A stretch of DNA of 12,481 nt from JAWVZU01 sp033722075 (GCA_033722075.1 JAWVZU010000098.1:1-12481); one strand, 5' to 3'. Counted from the stretch's first letter, positions 1 to 6,377 are shown. The notes: generated from the letters alone by a model not told the origin. Program-made: numbers and translations.

Positions 1-33
1 GCCGGCGAGCCAGTTTCGGCGCTTGAGCTTCAT
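1..33 (-). CDS. Start of an unidentified gene downstream of trmJ (partial)
   Basis: An ATG on the minus strand at 33-31 overlaps the trmJ stop codon in an ATGA arrangement, the usual sign of translational coupling. The frame stays open to the window edge and reads MKLKRRNWLAG. The start is strongly basic and then turns apolar, which would fit a signal peptide or membrane anchor, but eleven codons are too few to identify it. There is no convincing Shine-Dalgarno sequence just upstream. It could also be a chance ATG at the end of trmJ. Confidence 0.4.
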   Translation of the reverse strand, partial: MKLKRRNWLAG

Positions 34-731
34 GCCGTACCGGCCCGCTGAACGATTCGCGTGGCCAGACCGTGCAGCATGCTGACCTCCCGTTCCGTCA
101 GGCCAGCGCGATTGAAGATGCGTTCGAAGCGCAGCATCAGGTGGTCCGGGTCGCGCCGAGGAAAGTCCAGGGCGACCAACGCGTCCCGCCATGCCGCGTA
201 GCAATGCTGGCGGGCCTCGTGGGTCGCCGGGCGCTCCGTATTGGAGGCGGCAGACGAAACAGGGCCGGCGCGGCGCAGCTCGTAGGCAAAGACCTGGACC
301 GCCTGGGCCAGGTTGAGGCTGGAGGCAAGCGGGCCGGTCGGGATGAAACTGCGGTAACGGGCCCGGTAAACGGCCTCGCTGGACAGGCCTGAAGCTTCCG
401 GGCCGAACACGAAGGCACAGGTGCCCGCCTCCTCTGCGGCCAGTCTCGCGGCTTCGTCAGCCGGCAGCGTTGGCCAGTCTGCGGTCCGCTCGCGGTTCGA
501 CGTGGCGATGGTCAGGGCGCACCCGGCAAGGGCCTCGTCGAGGTCTTCGACCACCGTCGCCGAGTCGAGGATATCGCCTGCTTCTGCAGCGAGACGGTTC
601 GCCTCGGGGTCCGGAAACCGCCGTGGCGAAACCAGCCACAGGTCCTCGAAACCCATGACCTTCATGGCGCGCGCCGCAGCGCCGATGTTGGCCGGAAATT
701 GGGTCTCTACCAGTACGAATCGGACCTTCAC
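30..731 (-). CDS. trmJ: TrmJ, tRNA (cytidine/uridine-2'-O)-methyltransferase, position 32
   Basis: SpoU/TrmH-class (SPOUT) enzyme that transfers a methyl group from S-adenosylmethionine to the 2'-OH of residue 32 in the tRNA anticodon loop. The 233-residue length matches the family (about 240). The N-terminal stretch VLVETQFPANIGAAARAMK (residues 6-24) carries the conserved N15 and R21. TSNRERTADWP (77-87) matches the family's TSxRxRTxxWP segment. The SAM-binding trefoil knot is seen as FGPEASGL (109-116), IPTG (130-133) and SSLNLAQAVQV (137-147). In motif 2 a proline replaces the arginine of the E. coli FGRERxGL version; the glutamate and GL are kept. The start is a GTG at 731-729 with no strong Shine-Dalgarno. 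The gap to the beta-helix gene upstream is only 18 bases, so the two are probably co-transcribed. Confidence 0.95.
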   Translation of the reverse strand: MKVRFVLVETQFPANIGAAARAMKVMGFEDLWLVSPRRFPDPEANRLAAEAGDILDSATVVEDLDEALAGCALTIATSNRERTADWPTLPADEAARLAAEEAGTCAFVFGPEASGLSSEAVYRARYRSFIPTGPLASSLNLAQAVQVFAYELRRAGPVSSAASNTERPATHEARQHCYAAWRDALVALDFPRRDPDHLMLRFERIFNRAGLTEREVSMLHGLATRIVQRAGTA

Positions 732-749
732 CGGCCCGATGATACGCGA

Positions 750-1565
750 TCAGCGGGCGAATCGGGTCCCGGTGCTCTCGCCGATGCCGTCTCCGGGGAC
801 CTCGGCGATCGCTGCGGGCAGATTCGCTTCGACGACGGAATCGGTCATCTGCAGACGGCCGGGAAAGAAGTTGGCGATCGCTCCTGCTCCCACTTGTCCC
901 TGGCTGGTCTGATGGGCGTTGATCGTTACCCCCCGGAGCTCGCAGGTCCCGAAGTTCGAGAGTGCCGCGCCCATCTCGATGGTGCCGACACTGCCGTAGG
1001 CGCTGTTGCCGTACATCGCACTGTCGACCATTTCCAGGGAACCGAAATTGACGACTGCACCGCCAAACCGTCCGGTTGAAGAGAAGCTGTTGAACCGGAT
1101 CCGCGAATCGAGGACCCGAGCCGTGCCGAAGTTGACCAGCGCCGCATGCGTGCCACCCCCGGCATTGTCCTCTACGATCGCGTGCCAGAGCAGCAGCTCG
1201 CCGAAATTGCGCAGGGAACCGTCTGCCCCGTCGGCCAGGGTCACGGCGACGAGCCGAAGCCTGGCGGACCGGCTGACTTCGATATGACTGAAGGGGTGAT
1301 CGGAATAGCGTCGCAGGGTCGCCCGGTTGCCGACCAGGTCCAGATCGTCACGGATCGGCGGCAACGCCAGGTGTGGGTGCCCCGGCGCGGGCGATTCGAA
1401 GACATAGGTGGCGCGGGGCGACAGGAAGATCCGGTCGGGTCCGGGCGCCTCGTTGGCGAGTTCGACGGCGGCCACTAGTCCCGCAACATCACCCGCCTCG
1501 ATCAGGTAGTCACGGGCCTGGGCACTTCCGACGGCAAGCACGGCGATGGCCATAAATCGGAACAT
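750..1565 (-). CDS. Secreted right-handed parallel beta-helix protein with N-F-G turn repeats
   Basis: A 271-residue protein. The N-terminus MFRFMAIAVLAVGSAQA followed by RDY looks like a signal peptide cleaved near residue 17-18. Residues 28-60 have the shape 'LVAAVELANEAPGPDRIFL' followed by a TYVF strand, and 69-84 read 'PPIRDDLDLVGNRATL'. Both match the head of CSLREA/choice-of-anchor adhesin-type beta-helices (LxxAIxxANxxPGxDxIxL; LPxIxxxLxIxGNGATI). From 120 on, an NFG/NFF turn recurs at 120, 145, 173, 204 and 232, spaced 25-31 residues apart, about one helix coil each. No catalytic motif and no C-terminal anchor are visible, so it is probably a soluble periplasmic or extracellular binding or structural protein. 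The frame extends upstream to 1769, but the start at 1565 has a signal peptide and a GGGAGAG Shine-Dalgarno six bases away, while the longer form would overlap the dioxygenase gene. Substrate unknown. Confidence 0.75.
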   Translation of the reverse strand: MFRFMAIAVLAVGSAQARDYLIEAGDVAGLVAAVELANEAPGPDRIFLSPRATYVFESPAPGHPHLALPPIRDDLDLVGNRATLRRYSDHPFSHIEVSRSARLRLVAVTLADGADGSLRNFGELLLWHAIVEDNAGGGTHAALVNFGTARVLDSRIRFNSFSSTGRFGGAVVNFGSLEMVDSAMYGNSAYGSVGTIEMGAALSNFGTCELRGVTINAHQTSQGQVGAGAIANFFPGRLQMTDSVVEANLPAAIAEVPGDGIGESTGTRFAR

Positions 1566-1571
1566 GCAGGA

Positions 1572-1578
1572 CTCTCCC
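1572..1578 (-). promoter_or_regulatory. Ribosome binding site that sets the beta-helix gene start
   Basis: GGGAGAG on the minus strand lies six bases before the ATG at 1565-1563. It supports the short, signal-peptide-bearing start over the upstream in-frame ATG at 1769. Confidence 0.6.
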
Positions 1579-1629
1579 GGGATTGTGTGGACGGACTTGA
1601 GGGTTCCCGAGAAAACTAGAGCGTTGTAC

Positions 1630-2400
1630 CTAGCCCACCCTGACCTCGGGAATGCTGGCGGACTTGGTCTCGGGAATGGGCCGGGTGTTTTCGCCGTGAT
1701 AGGTGAAGACCGCGGAGTACTTCGTTTCATCGGTCCGGTTGCGCGATGCCGAATGCAGGATCGCCGCATGGAAGAAGACGAGGTCCCCGGGTGCGAGGGT
1801 CAGTTGCCGGGCTCGTTGCAGCAGGGCATGGTTCGCGGGAAGGTCCTCGCGCAGAAAGCGGGCGGAATCGAGACGATCCTCGGTCAGGGGTTCGCGGTGA
1901 GAACCCGGGATGATCCGAAGTCCCCCGTTCTCGGCCGTCTCCGGCGTGAGCGCGAGCCAGGCATTCACCAGTTGCCGGTCGCTGAAACGCCAGTAGCGGA
2001 TGTCCTGGTGCCAGCCCGTATCGCTGGAAAAACTCGGCTGCTTGGTCATCACGCAGTTGTGGTGAGCCGGACAGAAATACAGCTCCCGCGAGTTCAACAG
2101 AGCCCTGAGGGTGGCGACCACCGCGGGGGAACGAATCCATTCGGCAAAGGCCGGGTCGCGTTGGTCCGCGCGCAACAAGCGGCGAACGGTGGTTCCACCG
2201 GGGGAATCGATGCTGGGAGGTGACCCGGGATAGCGGACCTCGGTCTCTCGCTCCAGCGGCCCGCGATCGGCCGCGAGGTCCCGCTCGGCGATCGCCCGCA
2301 GCCGCGCAACAAGCTCGGATGATGCGGCGTCACGGATGATGCAATAGCCCTCATCCTGGAAAGCGGCGGTGAGCCGGGGCAGGTCGGTCATGGGAGCCAC
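1630..2400 (-). CDS. Phytanoyl-CoA dioxygenase (PhyH) family Fe(II)/2-oxoglutarate oxygenase
   Basis: A 256-residue double-stranded beta-helix oxygenase that should hydroxylate a small organic substrate using O2 and 2-oxoglutarate, with Fe(II) as cofactor. The metal triad is visible: H131 and D133 in GWHQDIRYW (129-137), and the distal H216 in FFHAAILHSASRNRT (209-223). R220 in the last stretch is the likely 2-oxoglutarate carboxylate contact. NGGLRIIPGSH (158-168) is the typical PhyH strand. The start chosen is a GTG at 2400-2398, six bases after GGAAGG. It gives MAPMTDLPRL; the ATG at 2391 is three codons later with worse spacing, and an upstream frame to 2451 would cross the candidate operator. 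It is transcribed divergently from a MarR-GNAT regulator, a common layout for a regulated metabolic gene. The substrate cannot be told from the sequence; phytanoyl-CoA itself is unlikely to be the only option in bacteria. Confidence 0.85.
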   Translation of the reverse strand: MAPMTDLPRLTAAFQDEGYCIIRDAASSELVARLRAIAERDLAADRGPLERETEVRYPGSPPSIDSPGGTTVRRLLRADQRDPAFAEWIRSPAVVATLRALLNSRELYFCPAHHNCVMTKQPSFSSDTGWHQDIRYWRFSDRQLVNAWLALTPETAENGGLRIIPGSHREPLTEDRLDSARFLREDLPANHALLQRARQLTLAPGDLVFFHAAILHSASRNRTDETKYSAVFTYHGENTRPIPETKSASIPEVRVG

Positions 2401-2406
2401 ATTGTG

Positions 2407-2412
2407 CCTTCC
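2407..2412 (-). promoter_or_regulatory. Ribosome binding site that sets the GTG start of the PhyH gene
   Basis: GGAAGG on the minus strand, followed by the six-base spacer CACAAT and then GTG (2400-2398). This is clearly better placed than any site for the ATG at 2391, which would be 15 bases away. Confidence 0.6.
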
Positions 2413-2435
2413 GGCCCGTTCCACAAGAGTAAATT

Positions 2436-2454
2436 TAGTTGTACTATGCAACTA
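2436..2454. promoter_or_regulatory. Candidate MarR-type operator in the divergent spacer
   Basis: TAGTTG (2436-2441) and CAACTA (2449-2454) are perfect inverted half-sites separated by TACTATG. A third, overlapping copy TAGTTTG follows at 2453-2459, and AACTAGTT (2450-2457) is itself a perfect palindrome. MarR-family dimers bind dyads of this size, and the site lies between the divergent PhyH and MarR-GNAT genes. The central TACTAT (2442-2447) could be a -10 box for the regulator, which would put repression and autoregulation on one site. The dyad is seen directly; binding and the promoter assignment are inferred. Confidence 0.5.
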
Positions 2455-2463
2455 GTTTGTTTC

Positions 2464-2469
2464 AGGAGG
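2464..2469 (+). promoter_or_regulatory. Strong ribosome binding site for the MarR-GNAT gene
   Basis: AGGAGG, a full Shine-Dalgarno core, lies six bases before the GTG at 2476-2478. It decides the start: the ATG at 2404 and the one at 2446 lie upstream of it and would run through the operator dyad. Confidence 0.75.
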
Positions 2470-2475
2470 CAAGCG

Positions 2476-3393
2476 GTGGAACCGGTACGCGAGACGCGCG
2501 CAGCAACGCGCAGCCTGGTGCGTGGTCTGAAGATTCTCGGTGGCCCGGGCGAAGAAGTGGACCTTGCATTCAGCGAGTGCCACGTGCTGGTCGAACTCGG
2601 AGAGCGTGGCGCGTCCACGGTTTCCGAGCTCAGCGACCTGCTGGTGCTCGAGAAATCCACGGTGAGCCGGCTGGTCGGCGGACTTGTCGATAAGGGGCTC
2701 CTGAGCAGTCGTCGATCGCCCCGGGACGGACGGCAACGTGTCCTCGAGCTGACCGACGACGGCCAGGCCAAGGTCGCGGAGATCCATCGGGCGGCAGATC
2801 GCCAGGTGGGCAGCGCCTTTGAGTTTCTCACCGCCGCCGAGCAGGAGACGATCCGGGAATCCCTCGCCCGCTACGCCAAGGCATTGCGCTATGCCCGGTT
2901 GGCCGAGCAGTTCCGGATTCGCCCGATTCAGCCCGCGGACAACCCGGCGATGGCAGGGATCATCCGCTCGGTCATGACCGAGTTCGGCGCAGTCGGTTCG
3001 GGCTTTTCTATCGAAGATCCGGAGGTCAATCGGATGTACGAAACCTACCAGGCCGACCGGGCCGCCTACTGGGTCATCGAAAGCTCGGGCGAAGTGCTGG
3101 GCGGCGGCGGCATCGCGGCCCTGAAAGGCGGTGACCCGGACGTCTGCGAGCTGCAGAAGATGTACTTCCATCCGCGGCTGCGAGGCTGCGGCCTGGGCGT
3201 CCCCCTGATCAAGCGCTGTCTCGCCGCAGCCCGGGAGTTCGGCTATGCCGCCTGTTACCTGGAAACCCTGGACCACATGCACCAGGCGCGGCGACTGTAC
3301 CGCCGCATGGGCTTCGAGGACCTGGACGCACCGTGCGGCGCCACCGGCCATTACAAGTGCAACAGCTGGATGATGCTCCGCCTTCGGGCGTGA
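2476..3393 (+). CDS. MarR family regulator fused to a GNAT N-acetyltransferase
   Basis: A 305-residue two-domain protein. Residues 1-145 form a MarR winged helix: a dimerisation helix at the N-terminus, a helix-turn-helix around 47-70 (TVSELSDLLVLEKSTVSRLV) and a wing with the family signature SPRDGRQ (81-87). Residues 147-305 form a GNAT acetyltransferase (FRIRPIQPAD start), with the acetyl-CoA motif A around 226-245, where R236GCGLG fits R/Q-x-x-G-x-G. The C-terminal part, around ARRLYRRMGF (271-280), has the usual GNAT YxxxGF element. Such MarR-GNAT chimeras are a known architecture: DNA binding coupled to an acetylating domain of mostly unknown substrate. The gene is divergent from the PhyH oxygenase and probably controls it and itself. 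The GTG start is set by a perfect Shine-Dalgarno; earlier ATGs in the frame lack one. Confidence 0.9.
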   Translation: MEPVRETRAATRSLVRGLKILGGPGEEVDLAFSECHVLVELGERGASTVSELSDLLVLEKSTVSRLVGGLVDKGLLSSRRSPRDGRQRVLELTDDGQAKVAEIHRAADRQVGSAFEFLTAAEQETIRESLARYAKALRYARLAEQFRIRPIQPADNPAMAGIIRSVMTEFGAVGSGFSIEDPEVNRMYETYQADRAAYWVIESSGEVLGGGGIAALKGGDPDVCELQKMYFHPRLRGCGLGVPLIKRCLAAAREFGYAACYLETLDHMHQARRLYRRMGFEDLDAPCGATGHYKCNSWMMLRLRA

Positions 3394-3465
3394 AAAGTGA
3401 ACAGTGAAAAGTTGAAAGTAAGAAGCTTTCAGGGCTCACCGCGGAGCGGACTTCTTTTCACTTTC
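3390..3465. repeat. GTGAAAAGT direct and inverted repeat cluster in a convergent gap
   Basis: GTGAAAAGT occurs at 3390-3398 and 3404-3412, 14 bases apart, and its inverse CTTTTCACT at 3454-3462. The pair 3403-3411/3454-3462 is a perfect 9-base inverted repeat. In addition GAAAGTAAGAAG (3414-3425) pairs with CTTCTTTTCACTTTC (3451-3465) apart from a three-base bulge. The A/T-rich arms stand out from the GC-rich surroundings and enclose a GC-rich centre. It may be a copy of a dispersed intergenic repeat, a bidirectional terminator for the two converging genes, or both. Confidence 0.6.
3414..3465 (-). terminator. Possible terminator-like stem between convergent genes
   Basis: Read on the minus strand, the arm GAAAGTGAAAAGAAG (3465-3451) folds back on CTTCTTACTTTC (3425-3414) with a bulge, and U-rich sequence (AACTTTTCACTG) follows. 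This could end transcripts of the oxidoreductase gene. A small stem ACGCC-GTCA-GGCGT (3467-3480) spans that gene's stop codon. The 25-base loop and the lack of a clean U-tract make this only a weak intrinsic terminator. Confidence 0.3.
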
Positions 3466-3472
3466 TACGCCG

Positions 3473-4534
3473 TCAGGCGTCATCCTCCGTCGGGTACATC
3501 TTCGCCAGGATGTCGGGCGCAAACTCGAAGGAGTCGTAGTAGAGGTGGTTCTCCGGAAGCCCATGGTCGGCGAACTCGTGCCGCCCGGCGTCGATGAGTT
3601 GGGGCGGGCCGCTCATGTAGACGTCGAACGGCTCCAGGTCGGGATGGTCCTCCAGCACTGCGCGATGTACCAGCCCGGTTCGACCGGCCCAGGCATCTTC
3701 CCCCGCCGGCTCCGAGAGAATCGGCAGGTAGCGGATATTGCCGTGTGCCGCAGCCCATTGCTCGGGTAGTGAGTGCAGATAGAGATCGGCAAGCGTTCGC
3801 GCGCCCCAGTAGATCCACAGGTCGCGTGATTCGTGGTTGGCGATGAACTGTTCCACGATGGCCTTGATCGGCGCAAAACCGGTGCCCCCGGCAACGCAGA
3901 TCATGGGGCGGCTGGAGCGGTCGCGAAGAAAGAACGTGCCCAGGGGCGCCTCGATGCGCAGCAATGCGCCCCCCTTGAGTTCGGAAAAGACGAAATCCGT
4001 GAACCCGCCGCCGGGCACGTGCCGGATGTGGAGTTCGAGCCGGTCCGAGGTATGCGGCGCGTTGGCGATGGAGAAAGCGCGGCGCTTACCGTCCGGAAGC
4101 AGAAAATCCAGGTATTGTCCGGCGAGATACTGGAGGCGCTCGCCCCGGGGCAGGCGCAGCATGATGCGCATCACGTCCGGCGCGACGCGGTCGATCTTGT
4201 CTGCCCGAACCGCCAGCACGCGAGTGATCACATCCCGGAGCGCCGCAGGTTCGCGGGCAACCAGGGTAAGATCGCTGCGGGGAACCGCCTGGCAGAGCAG
4301 GGCGAGCCCCGATTCCCGTTCCTCCCTGGTCAGGGCCTGGGGAGGCAGGAAGGGATAGTCGACCTCGCCGCTGAGCAACTGGGCGTGACAGCTGGCGCAG
4401 GTCCCGTTGAGACAGCTGTAGGACAGGTGAACATCCTGGCGATGGGCGGCGGCCAGGACCGTTTCGCCGGGCTGCACGAAAAAGCTCGACCCGGTTGCCC
4501 GGTTTGTCACTTTATACTGGGGCGGTTGATCCAT
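3473..4534 (-). CDS. 2Fe-2S ferredoxin-FAD/NAD(P) oxidoreductase, glucoseen-reductase/Fre-like
   Basis: A 353-residue single-chain electron-transfer flavoprotein. Residues 1-95 are a plant-type 2Fe-2S ferredoxin with cysteines C41, C46, C49 and C81 (CLNGTCASC plus LLC). Residues 100-205 are the FAD-binding barrel with R152-A-F-S155 (RxxS flavin motif). Residues 210-340 are the NAD(P) domain with GGTGFAP (216-222) and YMSGPP (306-311). This order matches CDP-6-deoxy-delta-3,4-glucoseen reductase (AscD/E3 type) and related one-component reductases, which pass electrons from NAD(P)H through FAD to the cluster and on to a partner enzyme. No deoxysugar gene is nearby, so a general flavin- or oxygenase-reductase role is just as likely. 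An in-frame TAA sits two codons before the ATG, so translation cannot start earlier; no Shine-Dalgarno is visible, which suggests leaderless or weak initiation. Confidence 0.85.
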   Translation of the reverse strand: MDQPPQYKVTNRATGSSFFVQPGETVLAAAHRQDVHLSYSCLNGTCASCHAQLLSGEVDYPFLPPQALTREERESGLALLCQAVPRSDLTLVAREPAALRDVITRVLAVRADKIDRVAPDVMRIMLRLPRGERLQYLAGQYLDFLLPDGKRRAFSIANAPHTSDRLELHIRHVPGGGFTDFVFSELKGGALLRIEAPLGTFFLRDRSSRPMICVAGGTGFAPIKAIVEQFIANHESRDLWIYWGARTLADLYLHSLPEQWAAAHGNIRYLPILSEPAGEDAWAGRTGLVHRAVLEDHPDLEPFDVYMSGPPQLIDAGRHEFADHGLPENHLYYDSFEFAPDILAKMYPTEDDA

Positions 4535-4603
4535 AGATTACTGGGGCGCGTTCCCTTTCGCCTGGAGACCTGATTGTACAGGGATTGATTGTTGCCATCC
4601 GCC
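4535..4603. promoter_or_regulatory. Divergent spacer with a possible minus-strand -10 box
   Basis: This 69-base spacer separates the oxidoreductase (minus) from srkA (plus) and must hold the promoters of both. On the minus strand TACAAT (4578-4573) matches the sigma-70 -10 consensus at five of six positions and lies 38 bases before the oxidoreductase ATG, but no good -35 element is found at 16-18 bases. No convincing plus-strand promoter is seen. Confidence 0.3.
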
Positions 4604-5599
4604 ATGAACAAACCGTTGGCCCCCGACTACGAAGCGCTTTCGCCGGACTGCGTGCTTAACGCGCTGGAGGCCGCCGGCTTCGAGCCGGACGGGCGGCTGA
4701 TGGCGCTGAACAGCTTCGAGAATCGCGTCTACCAGATCGGGCTGGAGGACGACGGTTTCGTGGTCGCCAAGTTCTACCGGCCCAACCGCTGGAGCGATGC
4801 GGCGATCGAAGAGGAACACGCATTCACCCTTGCCCTGGAGGAGGCCGAGATCCCGGTCACCCCGCCGCTCAGTTCCGGCAATGAGACCCTCCACCGCCAT
4901 CGCGGCTACCGGTTCGCCGTGTTCCCGCGCCAGGGGGGAAGGGAACCTGTCCTGGAATCCGCCGAAAACCTGGCCTGGCTGGGCCGGACCCTGGGGCGTC
5001 TGCACGGAGTCGGCCGCGCGATTCACTTCGAGAACCGGCTGCAGCTGATGGACGCCGAGCGGGTTGCCGACGCCGCTTCCCATGTCGTGGATGCGCAGTT
5101 CGTCCCCCCGCATCTCGAGGCCGAATACCGCAGCATCAGCAGTGTTCTCGTGGGTCTGATCCATGACCGCTTCGCGGAGACACACTGGCCCCGGCAGTCC
5201 ATTCACGGGGATTGCCACCGCGGCAACGTCCTTTGGACCGAGAGCGGCCCCCACCTGGTCGACTTCGACGACTGCTGCAGCGGGCCACCGGTTGCCGACT
5301 TCTGGATGCTCCTGGATGGAGACCCGGAGGAGCGGTCCCGGCAGATCGAGATCCTCCTGGAAGGTTACGAGCAGTTCTCCGAATTCGACCGGAGCCAGCT
5401 TGTGCTCATCGAAGCGCTCCGGGCGGCACGCATGATAGAGTACGCCGCCTGGATCGCCCGGCGTTGGGATGACCCGACGTTTCCGGCCAGTTTCCCCTGG
5501 TTCGGTCAGCCCCGTTACTGGGAGGAGCATCTGAGCAACCTGGCGGACCAGGTCAATCGCATGAAGGTGAGCAGTTCTGGATACGGATTTGTCCATTGA
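4604..5599 (+). CDS. srkA: SrkA (YihE) stress response Ser/Thr kinase
   Basis: A 331-residue cytoplasmic kinase of the aminoglycoside-phosphotransferase/choline-kinase fold. In E. coli SrkA (328 residues) protects against stress-induced death and belongs to the Cpx envelope-stress regulon. Visible signatures: LNSFENRVYQ (35-44) and VVAKFYRPNRW (53-63) with the ATP-site lysine K56, HGDCHRGNVLW (201-211) with catalytic D203 and N208, and VDFDD (219-223) with metal ligand D220. FWMLLDGD (233-240), YEQFSEFD (255-262) and the WIARRWDDPTFP segment (283-294) also follow E. coli SrkA closely. The ATG at 4604 was chosen because MNKPLAPDYEALSPD aligns with the E. coli N-terminus; an in-frame TTG at 4589, four bases after GGGA, is an alternative. 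It is the first gene of a long plus-strand run. The E. coli partner dsbA is not next to it. Confidence 0.93.
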   Translation: MNKPLAPDYEALSPDCVLNALEAAGFEPDGRLMALNSFENRVYQIGLEDDGFVVAKFYRPNRWSDAAIEEEHAFTLALEEAEIPVTPPLSSGNETLHRHRGYRFAVFPRQGGREPVLESAENLAWLGRTLGRLHGVGRAIHFENRLQLMDAERVADAASHVVDAQFVPPHLEAEYRSISSVLVGLIHDRFAETHWPRQSIHGDCHRGNVLWTESGPHLVDFDDCCSGPPVADFWMLLDGDPEERSRQIEILLEGYEQFSEFDRSQLVLIEALRAARMIEYAAWIARRWDDPTFPASFPWFGQPRYWEEHLSNLADQVNRMKVSSSGYGFVH

Positions 5600-6377
5600 A
5601 GAGCAGCGGGAGGTTGGCCCGCGCTGGTGGCGGTACGTTTATCGCGTACCCCTGCTGGCCGGGCATCTGCTGATCACCCTTCCGATCACGCTCCTTGCGA
5701 TCAATCCGCTCGGGCAGCGAGTGCCGGTCGGAAACGAATCCCTGACCGAGGCCATGATTCGTTTCTGGTCTCGCCTGTTGTGCCGGATCTTCGGGATTCG
5801 GGTCCGCTGTGTCGGGACCCTGCGGCCAGGCCCGGTGATGTTGCTGGCGAACCACATCTCCTGGATCGATATCGAGGTGATCCACAGCCTCCGGGCGGCC
5901 AGCTTCGTGGCCAAGGCCGAAATCGCACGCTGGCCCGTCGTCGGGTGGCTGGCGCGAGCGGGGGGCACGGTCTTTCACGATCGGGGCTCGGACGCGTCGC
6001 GCCATGCCGTGACGGAAGCCCTGGCCGAAAAGCTCCGGGGCGGGCACAGCGTGGCCATCTTTCCCGAGGGGCGGACCGGCGACGGGGCGCGCGTGCTGCC
6101 CTTCCATGGGCGCATGCTCAAGGCCGCCATCGACACGGAGACCCCGGTTCAGCCGATCGCCCTGGCTTTCCTGCGCGACGGCCGCCTGTGCAACACCGAA
6201 GTCGCCTTTCGCGACGGCGAGCATTTCCTGGGCAATCTCTGGCGGTTGCTGGGCGAGGCGCCGATCGATGTCGAAGTCGTCTGTGCCCCGCCCCGCCCAA
6301 GCGCGGACGGCCAGCGCCGGGACCTGGCGCGCGGCGCTCACGATGTCGTGGTGCAGGCACTGGAGGCGCGCCAGTGA
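5589..6377 (+). CDS. plsC: PlsC-type 1-acyl-sn-glycerol-3-phosphate acyltransferase
   Basis: Inner-membrane acyltransferase that converts lysophosphatidic acid to phosphatidic acid in phospholipid synthesis. Of 262 residues, 21-38 form a hydrophobic membrane segment. Acyltransferase motif I is NHISWID (88-94) with the catalytic H89/D94 pair, motif II is GGTVFHDR (125-132), motif III is FPEGRT (158-163), and motif IV is VQPIAL (187-192). All four are in order and at family spacing. The start is unusual: no ATG or GTG is available near the N-terminus. TTG at 5589 overlaps the end of srkA by 11 bases; an in-frame CTG at 5577 lies five bases after AGGTGAG and cannot be excluded. The overlap suggests translational coupling to srkA. 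Ornithine-lipid or other acyltransferases of the same fold are possible alternatives. Confidence 0.88.
   Translation: MSIEEQREVGPRWWRYVYRVPLLAGHLLITLPITLLAINPLGQRVPVGNESLTEAMIRFWSRLLCRIFGIRVRCVGTLRPGPVMLLANHISWIDIEVIHSLRAASFVAKAEIARWPVVGWLARAGGTVFHDRGSDASRHAVTEALAEKLRGGHSVAIFPEGRTGDGARVLPFHGRMLKAAIDTETPVQPIALAFLRDGRLCNTEVAFRDGEHFLGNLWRLLGEAPIDVEVVCAPPRPSADGQRRDLARGAHDVVVQALEARQ
6362..6366 (+). promoter_or_regulatory. Ribosome binding site for the YheT-type hydrolase, inside plsC
   Basis: GGAGG lies seven bases before the GTG at 6374-6376, within the last codons of plsC. It fixes the start of the next gene and rules out the much longer open frame that begins at 5627. Confidence 0.7.

Noticed and set aside
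1566..1629. Possible terminator between the PhyH and beta-helix genes
   Set aside because: Only weak, mismatched pairing around CTCGGGA/CCCGGGAGAG and a short T run not next to a stem; not enough to call.
1566..1769. Longer N-terminus for the beta-helix protein
   Set aside because: It overlaps the coding end of the PhyH gene and would bury the signal peptide; the ATG at 1565 has its own ribosome binding site.
2404..2475. Longer N-terminus for the MarR-GNAT protein starting at ATG 2404
   Set aside because: It would run through the operator dyad and the AGGAGG sequence that serves the GTG at 2476, and MarR domains normally start near that point.
2452..3351. 299-codon minus-strand frame opposite the MarR-GNAT gene
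   Set aside because: It is a shadow frame with no domain, and it would cross the divergent regulatory spacer.
4538..5596. 352-codon minus-strand frame opposite srkA
   Set aside because: It is antisense to a gene with clear kinase motifs; its translation resembles no family and arises from GC-rich third positions.
5627..6373. Upstream half of a 589-codon plus-strand frame, suggesting a long N-terminal extension or fusion on the YheT-type hydrolase
   Set aside because: The extension overlaps plsC in another frame, is arginine/proline-rich low-complexity text, and the GTG at 6374 has a strong Shine-Dalgarno.
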